A model generated the notes under the pieces. That model worked only from the letters and a program-made list of their open reading frames with translations. It was not told the origin of the DNA and searched no databases. Both the position numbers and the translations under genes were made by a program. A DNA stretch of 10,363 nucleotides from Spirogloea muscicola (lineage: Eukaryota; Streptophyta; Zygnematophyceae; Spirogloeales; Spirogloeaceae), in NCBI GenBank assembly GCA_009602725.1, contig WELB01000007.1, positions 208,991-219,353 of the forward strand, written 5' to 3'. Positions within the stretch are counted from its first letter, which is position 1. Each line of letters begins with the position of its first letter. Positions 1 to 7,806 of the stretch are shown here, piece by piece.

Positions 1-548
1 GCGGCTTGCCGGCCAAGGCGGCAGGACGGTGCACGTGCCCGCCTCCGTCGGAGCCGGCCCGCCGTCCGATCCCCGCGCGCGGAGCACATGCGGCACATGC
101 GCGCCGCCCGGCCCCGACGCTGACGTCACGCCGCCCCTGCGCCCGGGCGGTTGGGCGTCGGGCGCGGCGTGCCCGCCCGACGATTGACGACACGCCGCCC
201 GCGCCCGGGGGGGCCCACCACCCTCCGAGGCCCTCGGGCCACGTTTCAGACCCCCCCCGGGGGGTGGGCGAAAAAGGCATCGCGGGCCCCCCCACCCCGG
301 TCAATAAATCCCCGTTCCGGGGTTTGGGGTTTATCGTTCAATCATCAGGGGGGACCCGACCCCCCCGTCCCCCAGCCGCCCGGCCGGGCCCCATTACTCC
401 CCGCTTGCCCGCCGCCTCTGGGCGGGCCCCACAAGGAAGAAGGGCTCGCCCATTGAGAATATGGGCTGGACCAGCCAGCCCAAAAAAGAATGAACAGAGT
501 ACAAGAAGAGGGGGGGGGAAGCCAGGCGAAGCCCTAAGGCGAAGCAGC
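1..548. other. GC-rich, homopolymer-rich non-coding region
   Basis: No gene can be supported here. The stretch is strongly GC-rich and carries repeated C and G runs: C8 at 251-258 followed at once by a G run, C7 near 287-293 and 360-366, and G9 near 510-518. A 9-bp GC hairpin (156-164 pairing with 174-182, 9-base loop) lies in the first part. The long open frames crossing it encode only Pro/Arg/Ala/Gly-rich sequence, as expected of GC-rich DNA without stop codons, so they are not called. Part of a dispersed repeat lies at 436-515. Possible roles are promoter or repeat DNA; nothing decides between them. Confidence 0.6.
436..515 (+). repeat. Dispersed repeat, copy 1
   Basis: The reverse complement of 436-484 matches 4640-4690 with three substitutions and one 2-base indel over about 49 bases. 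The adjoining part (475-515) matches the reverse complement of 4919-4955 more loosely, through a shared core of CCAGCCCA, an A-rich spacer and AAGAATGAACA. Copies 2 and 3 are therefore both inverted relative to this one. No terminal inverted repeats or target-site duplications were recognised, so the element type is unknown. Confidence 0.6.
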
Positions 549-624
549 AATGACAAGCACACAAGAAAAAACAAAGCAGCTACTAACCACTCAGTAACCC
601 CCTGCTAAGCAGGCGCAGGTCGGA
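549..624 (+). repeat. Direct repeat, copy A (76 bases)
   Basis: This is almost identical to 10160-10234. The only difference seen is one extra C in the run after GTAA (5 C here, 4 C in the other copy). Both copies are in the same orientation, about 9.6 kb apart, and the flanks on either side do not match. There is no retroelement coding between them, and 76 bases is too short for typical LTRs. Confidence 0.85.
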
Positions 625-1230
625 CCCCCCCCAGTGGGTCCCCAACAGCCCTTTGCCCCCATTGGGAGAGCCACCTCTCCTTGAACCCCCGCCCTGGGCG
701 CGCCTCCCCTTCCCCCATAGTCCCCCGCCACGCCGGTCCCGGACGGACCCCGTCAGGCGCCAGTGTCTCCAGCGGCAGGCGCTGGGCACTCGCCGTGGGC
801 GCTGCGTGCTCCAGCTGCAGCCGCCCGTCGGCACGACATAGGCGATGCGCCACGCCTCGCCGCTCAGCCCCGGGGCCCTTCTGCCAGAGTGCTCCCTCCC
901 TTTCCGCAGACACTCTGCCAGCCTCAGGGGCGAGAGAAGTCTTCTTGAATTTGGACCAAACGAAGGCCAAAATTGCTAAGTACAAAGGCAAGCACATCTG
1001 ATGGCGTACATCACCCACGGCAGCAGATTGACCCGCTCAATAACCACGGGTCACTACATGAAGTGGCGAGAGGTGTTAGCTCCGAGGTGGAAACCGGCTG
1101 TAGGCTCCTGCAGTCGTCGACCCTCTCACTCTCTCAGCCGCCCACTGCCGCTCCTCGTGTAGGCGAAAGCCTCCAAGCTACCCTGAAGTCTTTCCCCGTC
1201 AGCAATAGGCTGATTGACTCATGTAAGCAG
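625..1230. other. Intergenic stretch, no supported gene
   Basis: The first half (625-900) is GC-rich with a C8 run at 625-632. The second half (about 950-1230) is closer to average composition. Several frames stay open on the plus strand (for example 973-1242), and some translated stretches look less biased than the rest. No start, conserved motif or paired splice sites single one out. It lies downstream of the minus-strand kinase and may contain the 3' part of a convergent gene, but this is not shown. Confidence 0.4.
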
Positions 1231-1409
1231 AGTGCAAAGTAGACGACGCAGGAGCCGCGATGAATGCAGAAGTAGGTGTGCTTTCCGAAGTTGATTCCCA
1301 TATCATGATTGAAGAAGGGCACGATGATAGGATCTTTCTTAATGCTTGTATGAGGCTGTTCGAGTCACTTATACATGGAATGCTTTTACAGCTTTCACAA
1401 GTCTGCTCT
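1231..1409 (+). CDS. Possible coding exon, unidentified
   Basis: An open block of 59 codons runs from just after an AG (1229-1230) to a textbook donor, GTAAGT, at 1410-1415. A branchpoint-like CTGAT lies about 20 bases before the acceptor. The translation is balanced and charged (it includes EVDSHIMIEEGHDDRIF), unlike the low-complexity frames nearby, and an internal Met codon sits at 1260. I do not recognise a family. If real, it belongs to a plus-strand gene converging on the homoserine kinase, whose stop is at 1786. A chance open frame is quite possible, since the partner exons could not be fixed. Confidence 0.22.
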
Positions 1410-1784
1410 GTAAGTGGTAATGTGCACCACATCCAGCCGCTTCACAGGAGCCAAGCATGCACGAGCCCAAGGGACTTCATGCACAAAAGGAGGAGCACTG
1501 ATGAGCAACCTGACTAGCCGCAATGCATGCTCCCACATTTCTCGTCTGATATGGTCAAGCCGGGAGGTTGGCTCAGGGGTACACCTGTTTCAAACAAACG
1601 CATGCACTTGCCCACCCCGGCAATCTGGATAATGCAACCTGATTGATGACATTTTGCCTGTACATTGCTATTGTTACCTCCACATGCTCAAGACCTCGTG
1701 TCCACAAGAGGCCCTTACCATACATATTGCGCAGCTGCTGGTGAGTGTGCCTTTCGGACTAGTAGAGCATCAGACAAGAATCGA
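1410..1784. other. Region downstream of homoserine kinase, no gene seen
   Basis: This holds the 3' flank of the minus-strand kinase. Short open frames occur on the plus strand (1414-1632, 1654-1905), but they lack recognisable motifs and the second runs into the kinase's last exon in antisense. A short open tail ending in TGA near 1497 could follow the candidate exon at 1231-1409, but the implied intron would be only about 37 bases, too short to accept. Confidence 0.4.
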
Positions 1785-1790
1785 TTTATT
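1785..1790 (-). promoter_or_regulatory. AATAAA overlapping the kinase stop codon
   Basis: On the minus strand the last codon, the TAA stop and the next base form AATAAA. Polyadenylation signals in green plants are loose, and a signal overlapping the stop would leave a very short 3' UTR. It may be coincidental. Confidence 0.2.
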
Positions 1791-4395
1791 CCACAAGTCG
1801 TGCTCCGGTTCTGTCGAGTCTTTGAACCGACATTTGAGCTTGGAGCTTCCCGCACTCCTGGAAGGCATTCACCATGCAGTCGCCAATCCTCCGTCCGCTC
1901 TCTAGGCTGTCCGTAATGGCGACGGCCGTTGGGCCAGCGCCGCTGATGGTGCAGCCGTATGCTCCGCTTGCCATGGCTGCAACCTTGACCGCAGACATCC
2001 CCGGGATCAAGGGGCCCCTCCGCGGCTCCACTATTGTGTCAGATGCTGCACAGCAATAAGATTGTCTTAAGATTCCGTGGAAACAATCACAAGTATTGCA
2101 GAGCAATGCCCTGACAAGGGGTGCGACAGATTCACTAAGTCTGACCCAGCAGGACTCAGACTTTGAGCAGCCGTTTAAAGGCAAGTGCCCTGGGAAGATT
2201 CGGGGGGCCGACTGTTAAGTGGTTGCACGCCACCAGGATAAATATCTGGTGCAAGCATAGCATGCCAACAAGTAGGCCATGCTTACCGAGTGCAGAGCCA
2301 AGGAGAGAAGCATTGCCAGTGAGGATCGCTGTAACAAGGGAAGCTGCCTGGCTGCAGTTCGCAATGTGAGCCCTCATGCTAATCTGTTGGGAGCAAAGGA
2401 AGTGCTCAGAAGGCAAAGGGTTTTTCAAGTATCACTTCGTAATACGAAGCATGGTTAGCAAAACCTCGACTGATCTGGACTAAGGTCGGTCGGTTGAAGG
2501 AGTGAGCCACTAGCATGGTGGTGCGTTTGAACATCTCGATAATAAGTGCGACGCTGTCAGCGAGCCACTGACCTCCTTGGGAAGCACGGCGCGCATCTCC
2601 TTGGTAGGCGCCTCAAAAGCCGGGCTTACGACCACGAAGAATAGGTCACAGCCGGCGGGATAAGGTAGCTGGATGAGCTCCAGAGGGTCGTAGCTGCGGA
2701 CCAGGACAAACCCACCCAAGATGGACGGGGCGACATTGTCGGCGTGGTAGCCACTGACCGTGGCCTCCGACACCAGGCCCGCATGGACGAGCTGCGCCTT
2801 GGTCAACGGCGACCCGAAGATGGCATTCACCTGAAGTGAGGATGGGAGTATCTCAAGTGAGTACCATAGTTCATTTAGGAGTACCAGAAGTAGCTCGTAC
2901 AGCCAAGGCAGCAGCTTGCTGAGAAGGAAGCGCCAAGCAAGAACAGTGTTTGGTCAGCAGTGGTGTTCTGCATGAGTCTGAGACTTACAACAGGGAAAAT
3001 CTGAAGCAATTGCTGAGAACTACAGGAGCACTTTTCAGAAATCCTTGGCACCAATACTTGAAAATGAGAACATGGAAGAGGGAGAAGAGGTCGGAGGCAG
3101 TGCTCACTGCCACTGCCGCAGCGGCGGCGCTCGCTGCGCTGGACCCCAGGCCGCTGCCGAGCGGCAGGCCCTTGTGCAGCGTGAGGTCGAGGCCCACAGA
3201 GGCAGTTCCAAGGAGCTCCAGCGTTGCCTTGGCGGCGATGCCGACGCAGTTGGTGCCAGCCACTGTGCTCAGCCGCCCGCCGTCGCCCGTGATGCCCGCA
3301 ATCCTCACCTCGCCAGGCGCCACATCCTCACTGACCTGACACAGCCGCACAGTCACGAGCCTCAGGTCTCTAGAATGATCCTCTCTTTCACTACTACTTT
3401 CATAACCTTCTTATTTCATGGCTCAGTTGGCCTGACCCTGGACGAAGGTCCAACACGGGGGCCTTCACGGCAGCTTGACCAGCTTCGGCATGGCGTCACA
3501 GACGTCCCAGCAATCTCTTGGCCTCTCGCTGCTCCTGACGCGCCTGAGCCCAGGAGCAGCACCCAGTTGGGCCTGGAAGCTGCACAGGTCTAGCCCTTCC
3601 CATCAAGGCAAAGATTCCACCACGCTTCCGGAGCGCAGCCTCAGGCGACTTCCTCGAGGAAGTCGCCAGCTTGCTGTGGCGCGCCCCGCCGAAGGCCGAG
3701 CCACCCGTGTCTGGCCAACAGGCCAGACCCATTACTGGGACACAGTGACTCGTACTCTAATTACTCTGAATGCCGAGCACGATTCCTGGTCCCAGAGCTC
3801 TGGGGCCTGAGACGTACTGCTCAGAAGAGCGGCACACAATGGCGCCCGCAAGCGGCCTCGACTGACGTCTGAGTACCCAAGCCTTCGTTTCAGAACGACC
3901 CCAAGTCTTGCGCTATGGACTAAAACCTCCAGGTGACAACGGCTTCCAAAACCCCAACACTACTGGTGGCTTGGTCCAAGGAGCGATGCAGGTGAGAGTG
4001 GGGGAGAGACCTCGGCGGTGACGAAGTCGCCGGCGCCCTCGATGGCGCAGCCGAGGAAGTCAAACCCCGGGCCGAGGTTGGCCACCGTGGCCGGCGCGAA
4101 GGCCCGCGCCGACCGCCGGCAGGGCGCCAGCTGCGGCGGCTGCGNTGGCGCTGCGGGGCCTGGACTCCATTGCGCTCCTGCTCGGCAGGAGCGACTCGGA
4201 CGACTCCTGCTCCGACGATGAGGCCGTGGCGGCCTGCAGCCGCTGGCGGAAGACCAGGCCCGCGCCCGCCGCCGCCGCCGCCGCCGCCGCTGCCGCCGCA
4301 GCCGCCGCCGCCGCCGTTGCCTGCTCCTTGGAGCCACACACAAGCGGAGCCGTTAGCTGTGTTATCGACAGGTAAAATTGAACATTCCTCTTCAT
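1786..4395 (-). CDS. HSK: Homoserine kinase, five exons
   Basis: Homoserine kinase (GHMP kinase family) phosphorylates L-homoserine with ATP to O-phosphohomoserine, the plant branch point to threonine and methionine, in the plastid. Coding exons are 4395-4011, 3335-3108, 2830-2573, 2383-2287 and 2045-1786 (TAA stop). Introns of 675, 277, 189 and 241 bases have donors GTCTCT, GTGAGC, GTCAGT and GTAAGC, all with AG acceptors. Three are phase 0 and the last is phase 1. The joined protein is about 408 residues if the N at 4145 is dropped. All three family motifs are intact: PATVANLGPGFDFLG near 101-115, the ATP-binding GLPLGSGLGSSAAS near 184-197, and GCTISGAGPTAVAI near 353-366. Every exon joins without gap against the Arabidopsis protein as I recall it. 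The N-terminus is an Ala-rich, Ser-bearing extension that would suit a transit peptide, but its frame depends on the N. The start at 4395 is the first Met in that frame and only 32 bases from the tRNA gene. An AG at the end of GATAACACAG (near 4356) could instead be an acceptor from an upstream exon, and Met at 4170 is another alternative. Identity is certain; the 5' end is not. Confidence 0.95.
3644..3667. repeat. Perfect 24-bp palindrome in HSK intron 1
   Basis: GGCGACTTCCTC is followed directly by its exact reverse complement, centred on CTCGAG, with no spacer. It lies inside the 675-base first intron of homoserine kinase. As RNA it could fold only with a few central bases opened as a loop. 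A palindrome this long is improbable by chance. It could be a protein-binding site, a remnant of a mobile element, or a foldback. Confidence 0.9.
3709..3728. repeat. Short hairpin in HSK intron 1
   Basis: GTCTGGCC and GGCCAGAC form an 8-bp perfect stem around the loop AACA, about 40 bases from the 24-bp palindrome. No function is implied by the sequence alone. Confidence 0.6.
4266..4317. repeat. GCC/GGC trinucleotide repeat in HSK exon 1
   Basis: This is a slightly interrupted GCC-type trinucleotide tract. On the minus strand it encodes a run of about 16 alanines in the frame preferred for the kinase's N-terminal extension. The other two frames give poly-Arg and poly-Gly. Such a tract is expected to vary in length between alleles while keeping the reading frame. 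Confidence 0.85.
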
Positions 4396-4427
4396 AGAGC
4401 GTAGAGCTCTCCCGAGGCTGCCGTTGA

Positions 4428-4500
4428 GGGGAACTAGCTCACATGGTAGAGCGCTCGCTTAGCATGCGAGAGGTACGGGGATCGATACCCCGGTTCTCCA
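4428..4500 (+). tRNA. tRNA-Ala (anticodon AGC)
   Basis: A 73-base gene folds as a full cloverleaf. The acceptor stem GGGGAAC pairs with GTTCTCC and includes a G3:U70 wobble, the alanine identity element. The D stem is GCTC/GAGC, the anticodon stem CTCGC/GCGAG with loop TTAGCAT (anticodon AGC at 4461-4463), and the T stem CGGGG/CCCCG with loop ATCGATA. The discriminator base is A and CCA is not encoded. There is no intron. The A box (TAGCTCACATGG) and B box are internal, so transcription is by RNA polymerase III. The perfect stems argue for a working gene rather than a tRNA-derived SINE head. It lies in the gap between the divergent kinase and acyltransferase genes, 32 bases from the kinase start codon. 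Confidence 0.97.
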
Positions 4501-4521
4501 CTACATAACGTCTCGAAACGG

Positions 4522-4526
4522 TTTTT
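4522..4526 (+). terminator. RNA polymerase III terminator of tRNA-Ala
   Basis: A run of five T residues begins 22 bases after the last tRNA base, the usual form and distance for polymerase III termination. The 3' trailer would be about 21 bases. Confidence 0.75.
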
Positions 4527-4639
4527 CCTCTCATGGTCATGGTCAGGGCTATTTCCACAACGACGCTCGGCCCACCGCATGCGTGGTGGGCGTACTGGAT
4601 AGTGGCCCGGGACGAGCGAAAAGCTCTTCTCTTCTCCTC

Positions 4640-4690
4640 TTTGGGCTGGCTGTTCCATCCCATATCCTCAATGGGCGAGCCCCTTTCTTC
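4640..4690 (-). repeat. Dispersed repeat, copy 2
   Basis: Its reverse complement matches 436-484 with three substitutions and a 2-base insertion. It starts about 140 bases beyond the tRNA-Ala gene, in the leader region of the acyltransferase. Confidence 0.7.
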
Positions 4691-4918
4691 GAAAAGCCCG
4701 AGCCCGAGTCACTTCTCTAGTACTTGACTTGCTGTTGCGACTGCGATTAATTGAGGAGCACGTTTGTCATAGCCACTTGCGCATACATGTCATTCTGTAC
4801 TTTCGGCGTACTTTTGTAATTTATGCCTTTTGTTCGATCTATGTATTTGGGCTTCTGGCCTCGCTTCAGATCAAAGCACACCGCTCGCCTTCTCCCTCTT
4901 CAAGCGCACCGCGCGCCT

Positions 4919-4955
4919 TCCCCCATCTGTGCTTTGTTCATTCTTCATGGGCTGG
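4919..4955 (-). repeat. Dispersed repeat, copy 3 (diverged)
   Basis: The reverse complement carries CCAGCCCA, then AAGAATGAACA, then AGCACA and a G run. These are the same blocks in the same order as 475-515, with several substitutions. It has the same orientation as copy 2, which lies about 230 bases away, and matches a neighbouring part of copy 1. Confidence 0.45.
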
Positions 4956-5082
4956 CCTTTTGATAGAGCTTCTTCGTCGCCTCCACACCTCGTCTCGCCG
5001 GGTTCATGCCCGCCGGCGATTCTCATCGTCGGCAGTGCCTCGCTTCTCAGAAACAACCCCATTTGTTACGATAGCGACGCAG

Positions 5083-5340
5083 ATGGTCTGCGTCGCCGCC
5101 GCCGCCGCGGCCTCCGGCGCGGCCCGCAGCCGCCGGCGCGGCCGCCATTGCCTTCCATTGCCTTCCAAGACCGCGACCACCGCGGGCCTAGCCTTGCCAT
5201 TATCACCCTGCCGTGCTACTCCTGGTAGCGGCCGCCGCTTGTTGGCAAGCAGGGGACCAGCGCTACCAGTCATTGAGCCAATGCTGCCGTGTCTCCCCGC
5301 CACACCTTTGCTGCCATGTAGAAGGCACCGCCACCTCTGA
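5083..5340 (+). other. Upstream open reading frame, 85 codons
   Basis: An ATG-initiated frame ends at TGA (5338-5340), 14 bases before the acyltransferase ATG. The translation is Ala/Arg/Pro/Ser-rich without known motifs. If the transcript starts upstream of 5083, this would be a long uORF; if it starts later, the frame is irrelevant. A further ATG at 5347 is out of frame with the main start and overlaps it. Confidence 0.25.
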
Positions 5341-5354
5341 CGGCGCATGAGCTC

Positions 5355-7806
5355 ATGGATTGGTGCTCCTGCCTGTCGCCGCCCGTCGTCGCCGTCCTGG
5401 CCGTCTTCGTGTTCGTGTACTACGGCGTCACGTTCGGCGTCATCCGGCCCTGGCTGGGCCTCGACACCGCCGCCGGCGTGTTCCACGCCGCCGTCTTCTC
5501 CGTGGCTGCCGCCATGGCGCTCACCGCGTACGCCCTCGCAGTCCTGCGCGACGCCGGCGCCGTGCCGGCAGCCTACCTGCCTGATTTCGAGGGCGGCCAG
5601 GTGCCCCTGCAGGAGGTCAAACGGAAGGTCTCTCCTCCATTCTCTCCCCCGTCCGTTACACCTTATCACAACCTCATGCGCCTACGATACACTTGCCATG
5701 GTGCCGCTTCAATTGGCCGACAGCTCCTACACCGTAGCTGTGGCCAGGTCCTCCTCCCACTATTCAGCTAGTAGATATCCACACATTTACATTGAGGCTG
5801 ACCTTACTGGCTGGCCGTAGTTGCCAAGCTTCTGGTCATGACAAGCACTGCCCTGCATCCCACATACAGGGCGGCGATGTGCGATACTGCCAAAAGTGCG
5901 GCCACTACAAGCCGCCACGCGCACACCATTGCCGCATCTGCAACCGCTGCATTCTGCGGATGGTGATTCCTCATCAGCTTGCCATTTAGCATGAGATCAA
6001 TCCTGCCAGTATCAATCTGATGTGCTTCAAGGGTGTCAGAAGGTCGTCTTCACTGCCAGCCACTTCGCATGATGTACAGATACAAGTGGTTAAGAATCAC
6101 CAGATTGAAGTAGCCACTTCAGCAAGCAACTGTGTAAGTGTATACTTGCTGCTCAAGAACAAACCCTGTCCTTTCGGATTCGCCACTTCTGCCGCAGGAT
6201 CACCATTGCATATGGATCAATAATTGTGTTGGCCACAACAACTACAAGAACTTCCTGCTTCTTGTCCTATATGTGGTCCTGGCACTGACACATGCGGTGG
6301 TATGTGCCTCTGCACAAAAGTTCTGCTCTGCATAATATCAAGTCTGCTTTTCATCCCGCATTAGTGATAAATGGCTGAGTTTGCCTATTATGAAGGATGG
6401 TTATGCCAAAATTCTGAGCACCGTCTTTACACTGGAGTTCGTGTGCCACTTGTGAGCCCTTAGCTCTGCTTATGTAATGCACAATGTGGATGTGAGGTAC
6501 TCTGCGCTTCTTGTTTGCGGAGCCTAGAGGACCAATGCCTGACAGAATACTGAAGACAATCTCGTGGACCTTTATTGACTTCAGGGTCTACTGGTCTGGG
6601 AGGTTGTGCATAAGCTGGATGGTGGAGAAGAGGATCAGCAGCGGCAACTTCGCCTTACGCATGGAGGACGTGATCGTCATGCTGATATGCTGTTGAAGGT
6701 GCGGGCCAACTGATGTGGCTCCCACATTTGCAATGCTGCCTTTTGCTTGCAAGGGCAAGGAAGTGAGTTTCAATGCTGCTGCTTGATTGCGCACTGCCCC
6801 AATCTGCAAGCATGCTTGCTCCTTGTGGAGGCAGCTGTCACGTGCACCCTTGCTGCTTGTTTACCTGTTTCTCACCCTTGATGCTATGATGGCCGGAGAA
6901 CGTTGGCAATTCTAAGTTTCCGTCTCATTAAGTGCCTTCTACCGTACCACGACAGCATAGCCCGTTACCATGGCAACTTTAGCACAATATGCAGCCATCT
7001 AGCCGAAGTGGCTAAGTAGTGGAGAGAGGTGCAGTGCCTTCTGCCAGGCAAATTTCTGAGCAGTGCAGCATGGTGCTTAACAGGTCCTCTGTGGGCTCAT
7101 CTGTGTGCCATTGTTGGTGGTCCTGGCCTTCCTACTCGCATGGCACATCTACCTTCTCCTCTCGAACAAGACCACAATTGAGGCAGGCATTCACATTATT
7201 GACCATGAGTTTTTCGAGCTGAGATGAGGACTTTTCTTCCTGGCTAAGACATGCTAGTGGCTTAGCAATGTTATGGTTGTGAACTCTCGAGTCTGCAAGT
7301 GCGACCACATAAGCAGGGTTGTGGTGGGCCACATGGCCAATTGTAAGAGGCTCACTTTTTGCATGGTACCTCAGCTGCAATGAGCTACTTCTGCTGTTGA
7401 TCAATGGACTTCAAGGGCAGTAATTTGAGATGTTCTCTACTTTGACTGCTCTTCACTCCGATGGTGTAGCATCACGAAGGAGTTCGGGCACGGTGGCTTG
7501 CCCAGAAGGCCGGCCAGGATTATCGTCACCCTTATGATCTTGGTGTAGTGCCCAACATGCTTGCGGTAGGTCGAAGGTTCATAGTCCTCTTAGCGCCTGC
7601 CAGCTTGTCAGGGGGGTGGCTTATATCTGCCTACAATATGCACAGGGTTGTGACAAGCTCCTCGAATATCCATGTACTTCCCTCGAAATTGATGTCAGTG
7701 TTGATGTTTTGTCCAGATTTTGGGACCCGAAGCTTCGTGTTGGCTATGTCCCCTTGCCACATGGCACCTCAGCAACGGCCTCAGCTTCCCGACTGCCTAT
7801 GATTAG
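5355..7806 (+). CDS. DHHC-type protein S-acyltransferase, PAT15/16-like
   Basis: A membrane enzyme that transfers palmitate or similar acyl chains to protein cysteines through an acyl-enzyme intermediate. Exons are 5355-5627, 5870-5962, 6198-6299, 6585-6698, 7084-7182, 7470-7565 and 7717-7806 (TAG), giving 288 residues. All introns (151 to 385 bases) are phase 0. Five have GT donors, but the one after 7182 needs a GC donor (GCAGGC). The cysteine-rich domain spans about 94-138, with catalytic DHHC at 123-126 and the following [13 protein letters not shown]. Four membrane segments lie near 9-33, 40-65, 141-158 and 195-219. TTIE at 224-227 matches the family TTxE motif. The end ([10 protein letters not shown], then a short tail) aligns with Arabidopsis PAT15/PAT16 as I recall them, which are of similar length. 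Oddities are D-A-G at 66-68 where the family has DPG, a longer loop of about 37 residues between membrane segments 3 and 4, and VVPNM where relatives have YENL or YKNL. The start is the first ATG in frame with the first membrane segment. Family identity is firm; splice sites are inferred from in-frame alignment. Confidence 0.93.
6806..6819. repeat. 14-bp perfect palindrome in acyltransferase intron 4
   Basis: GCAAGCATGCTTGC reads the same on both strands. It lies in the intron between 6698 and 7084. No function is evident. Confidence 0.5.

Larger units (their letters stand above)
4501..5354. other. Intergenic/5' leader of the acyltransferase gene
   Basis: This joins the tRNA gene to the acyltransferase start. 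It contains the polymerase III terminator, two repeat copies (4640-4690 and 4919-4955), a 7-bp hairpin (4570-4576 with 4585-4591), a tandem duplication of CCATTGCCTT (5145-5164), and a GC-rich block (about 5085-5150) like those preceding many green-lineage genes. No clear TATA box was identified. Long open frames on both strands (4729-5340 plus; 5004-5669 minus) are low-complexity and are not called as genes. Confidence 0.5.

Noticed and set aside
315-335. Telomere-like GGGGTTTGGGGTTT
   Set aside because: Only two units, not matching the usual plant TTTAGGG array, in a region full of G and C runs.
6-608. 200-codon plus-strand open frame
   Set aside because: Pro/Arg/Ala/Gly-rich throughout, crosses C and G runs and two repeats, and has no motif; expected of stop-poor GC-rich DNA.
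681-1001. Plus-strand frame ending in a Lys-rich tail (QTKAKIAKYKGKHI)
   Set aside because: The tail looks protein-like but the rest is Ser/Arg/Pro-biased, and no splice pairing or family match could be supported.
3475-3810. Open frame inside kinase intron 1
   Set aside because: The flanking kinase exons rejoin without missing residues, and the frame has no motif.
3920-4343. Poly-Gly and poly-Arg frames over kinase exon 1
   Set aside because: They are the other two frames of the GCC repeat. The poly-Arg frame is contiguous with the kinase core only if the N is a real base, and its composition is a poor fit to a transit peptide.
4428-4700. tRNA-derived SINE
   Set aside because: The tRNA part is a perfect cloverleaf with a nearby T5 terminator, and no poly-A or short-repeat tail or target duplication was seen.
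5004-5669. 221-codon minus-strand open frame
   Set aside because: It lies antisense to the acyltransferase first exon and its GC-rich leader. The translation is His/Gly/Asp/Arg-biased and is a shadow of that exon.
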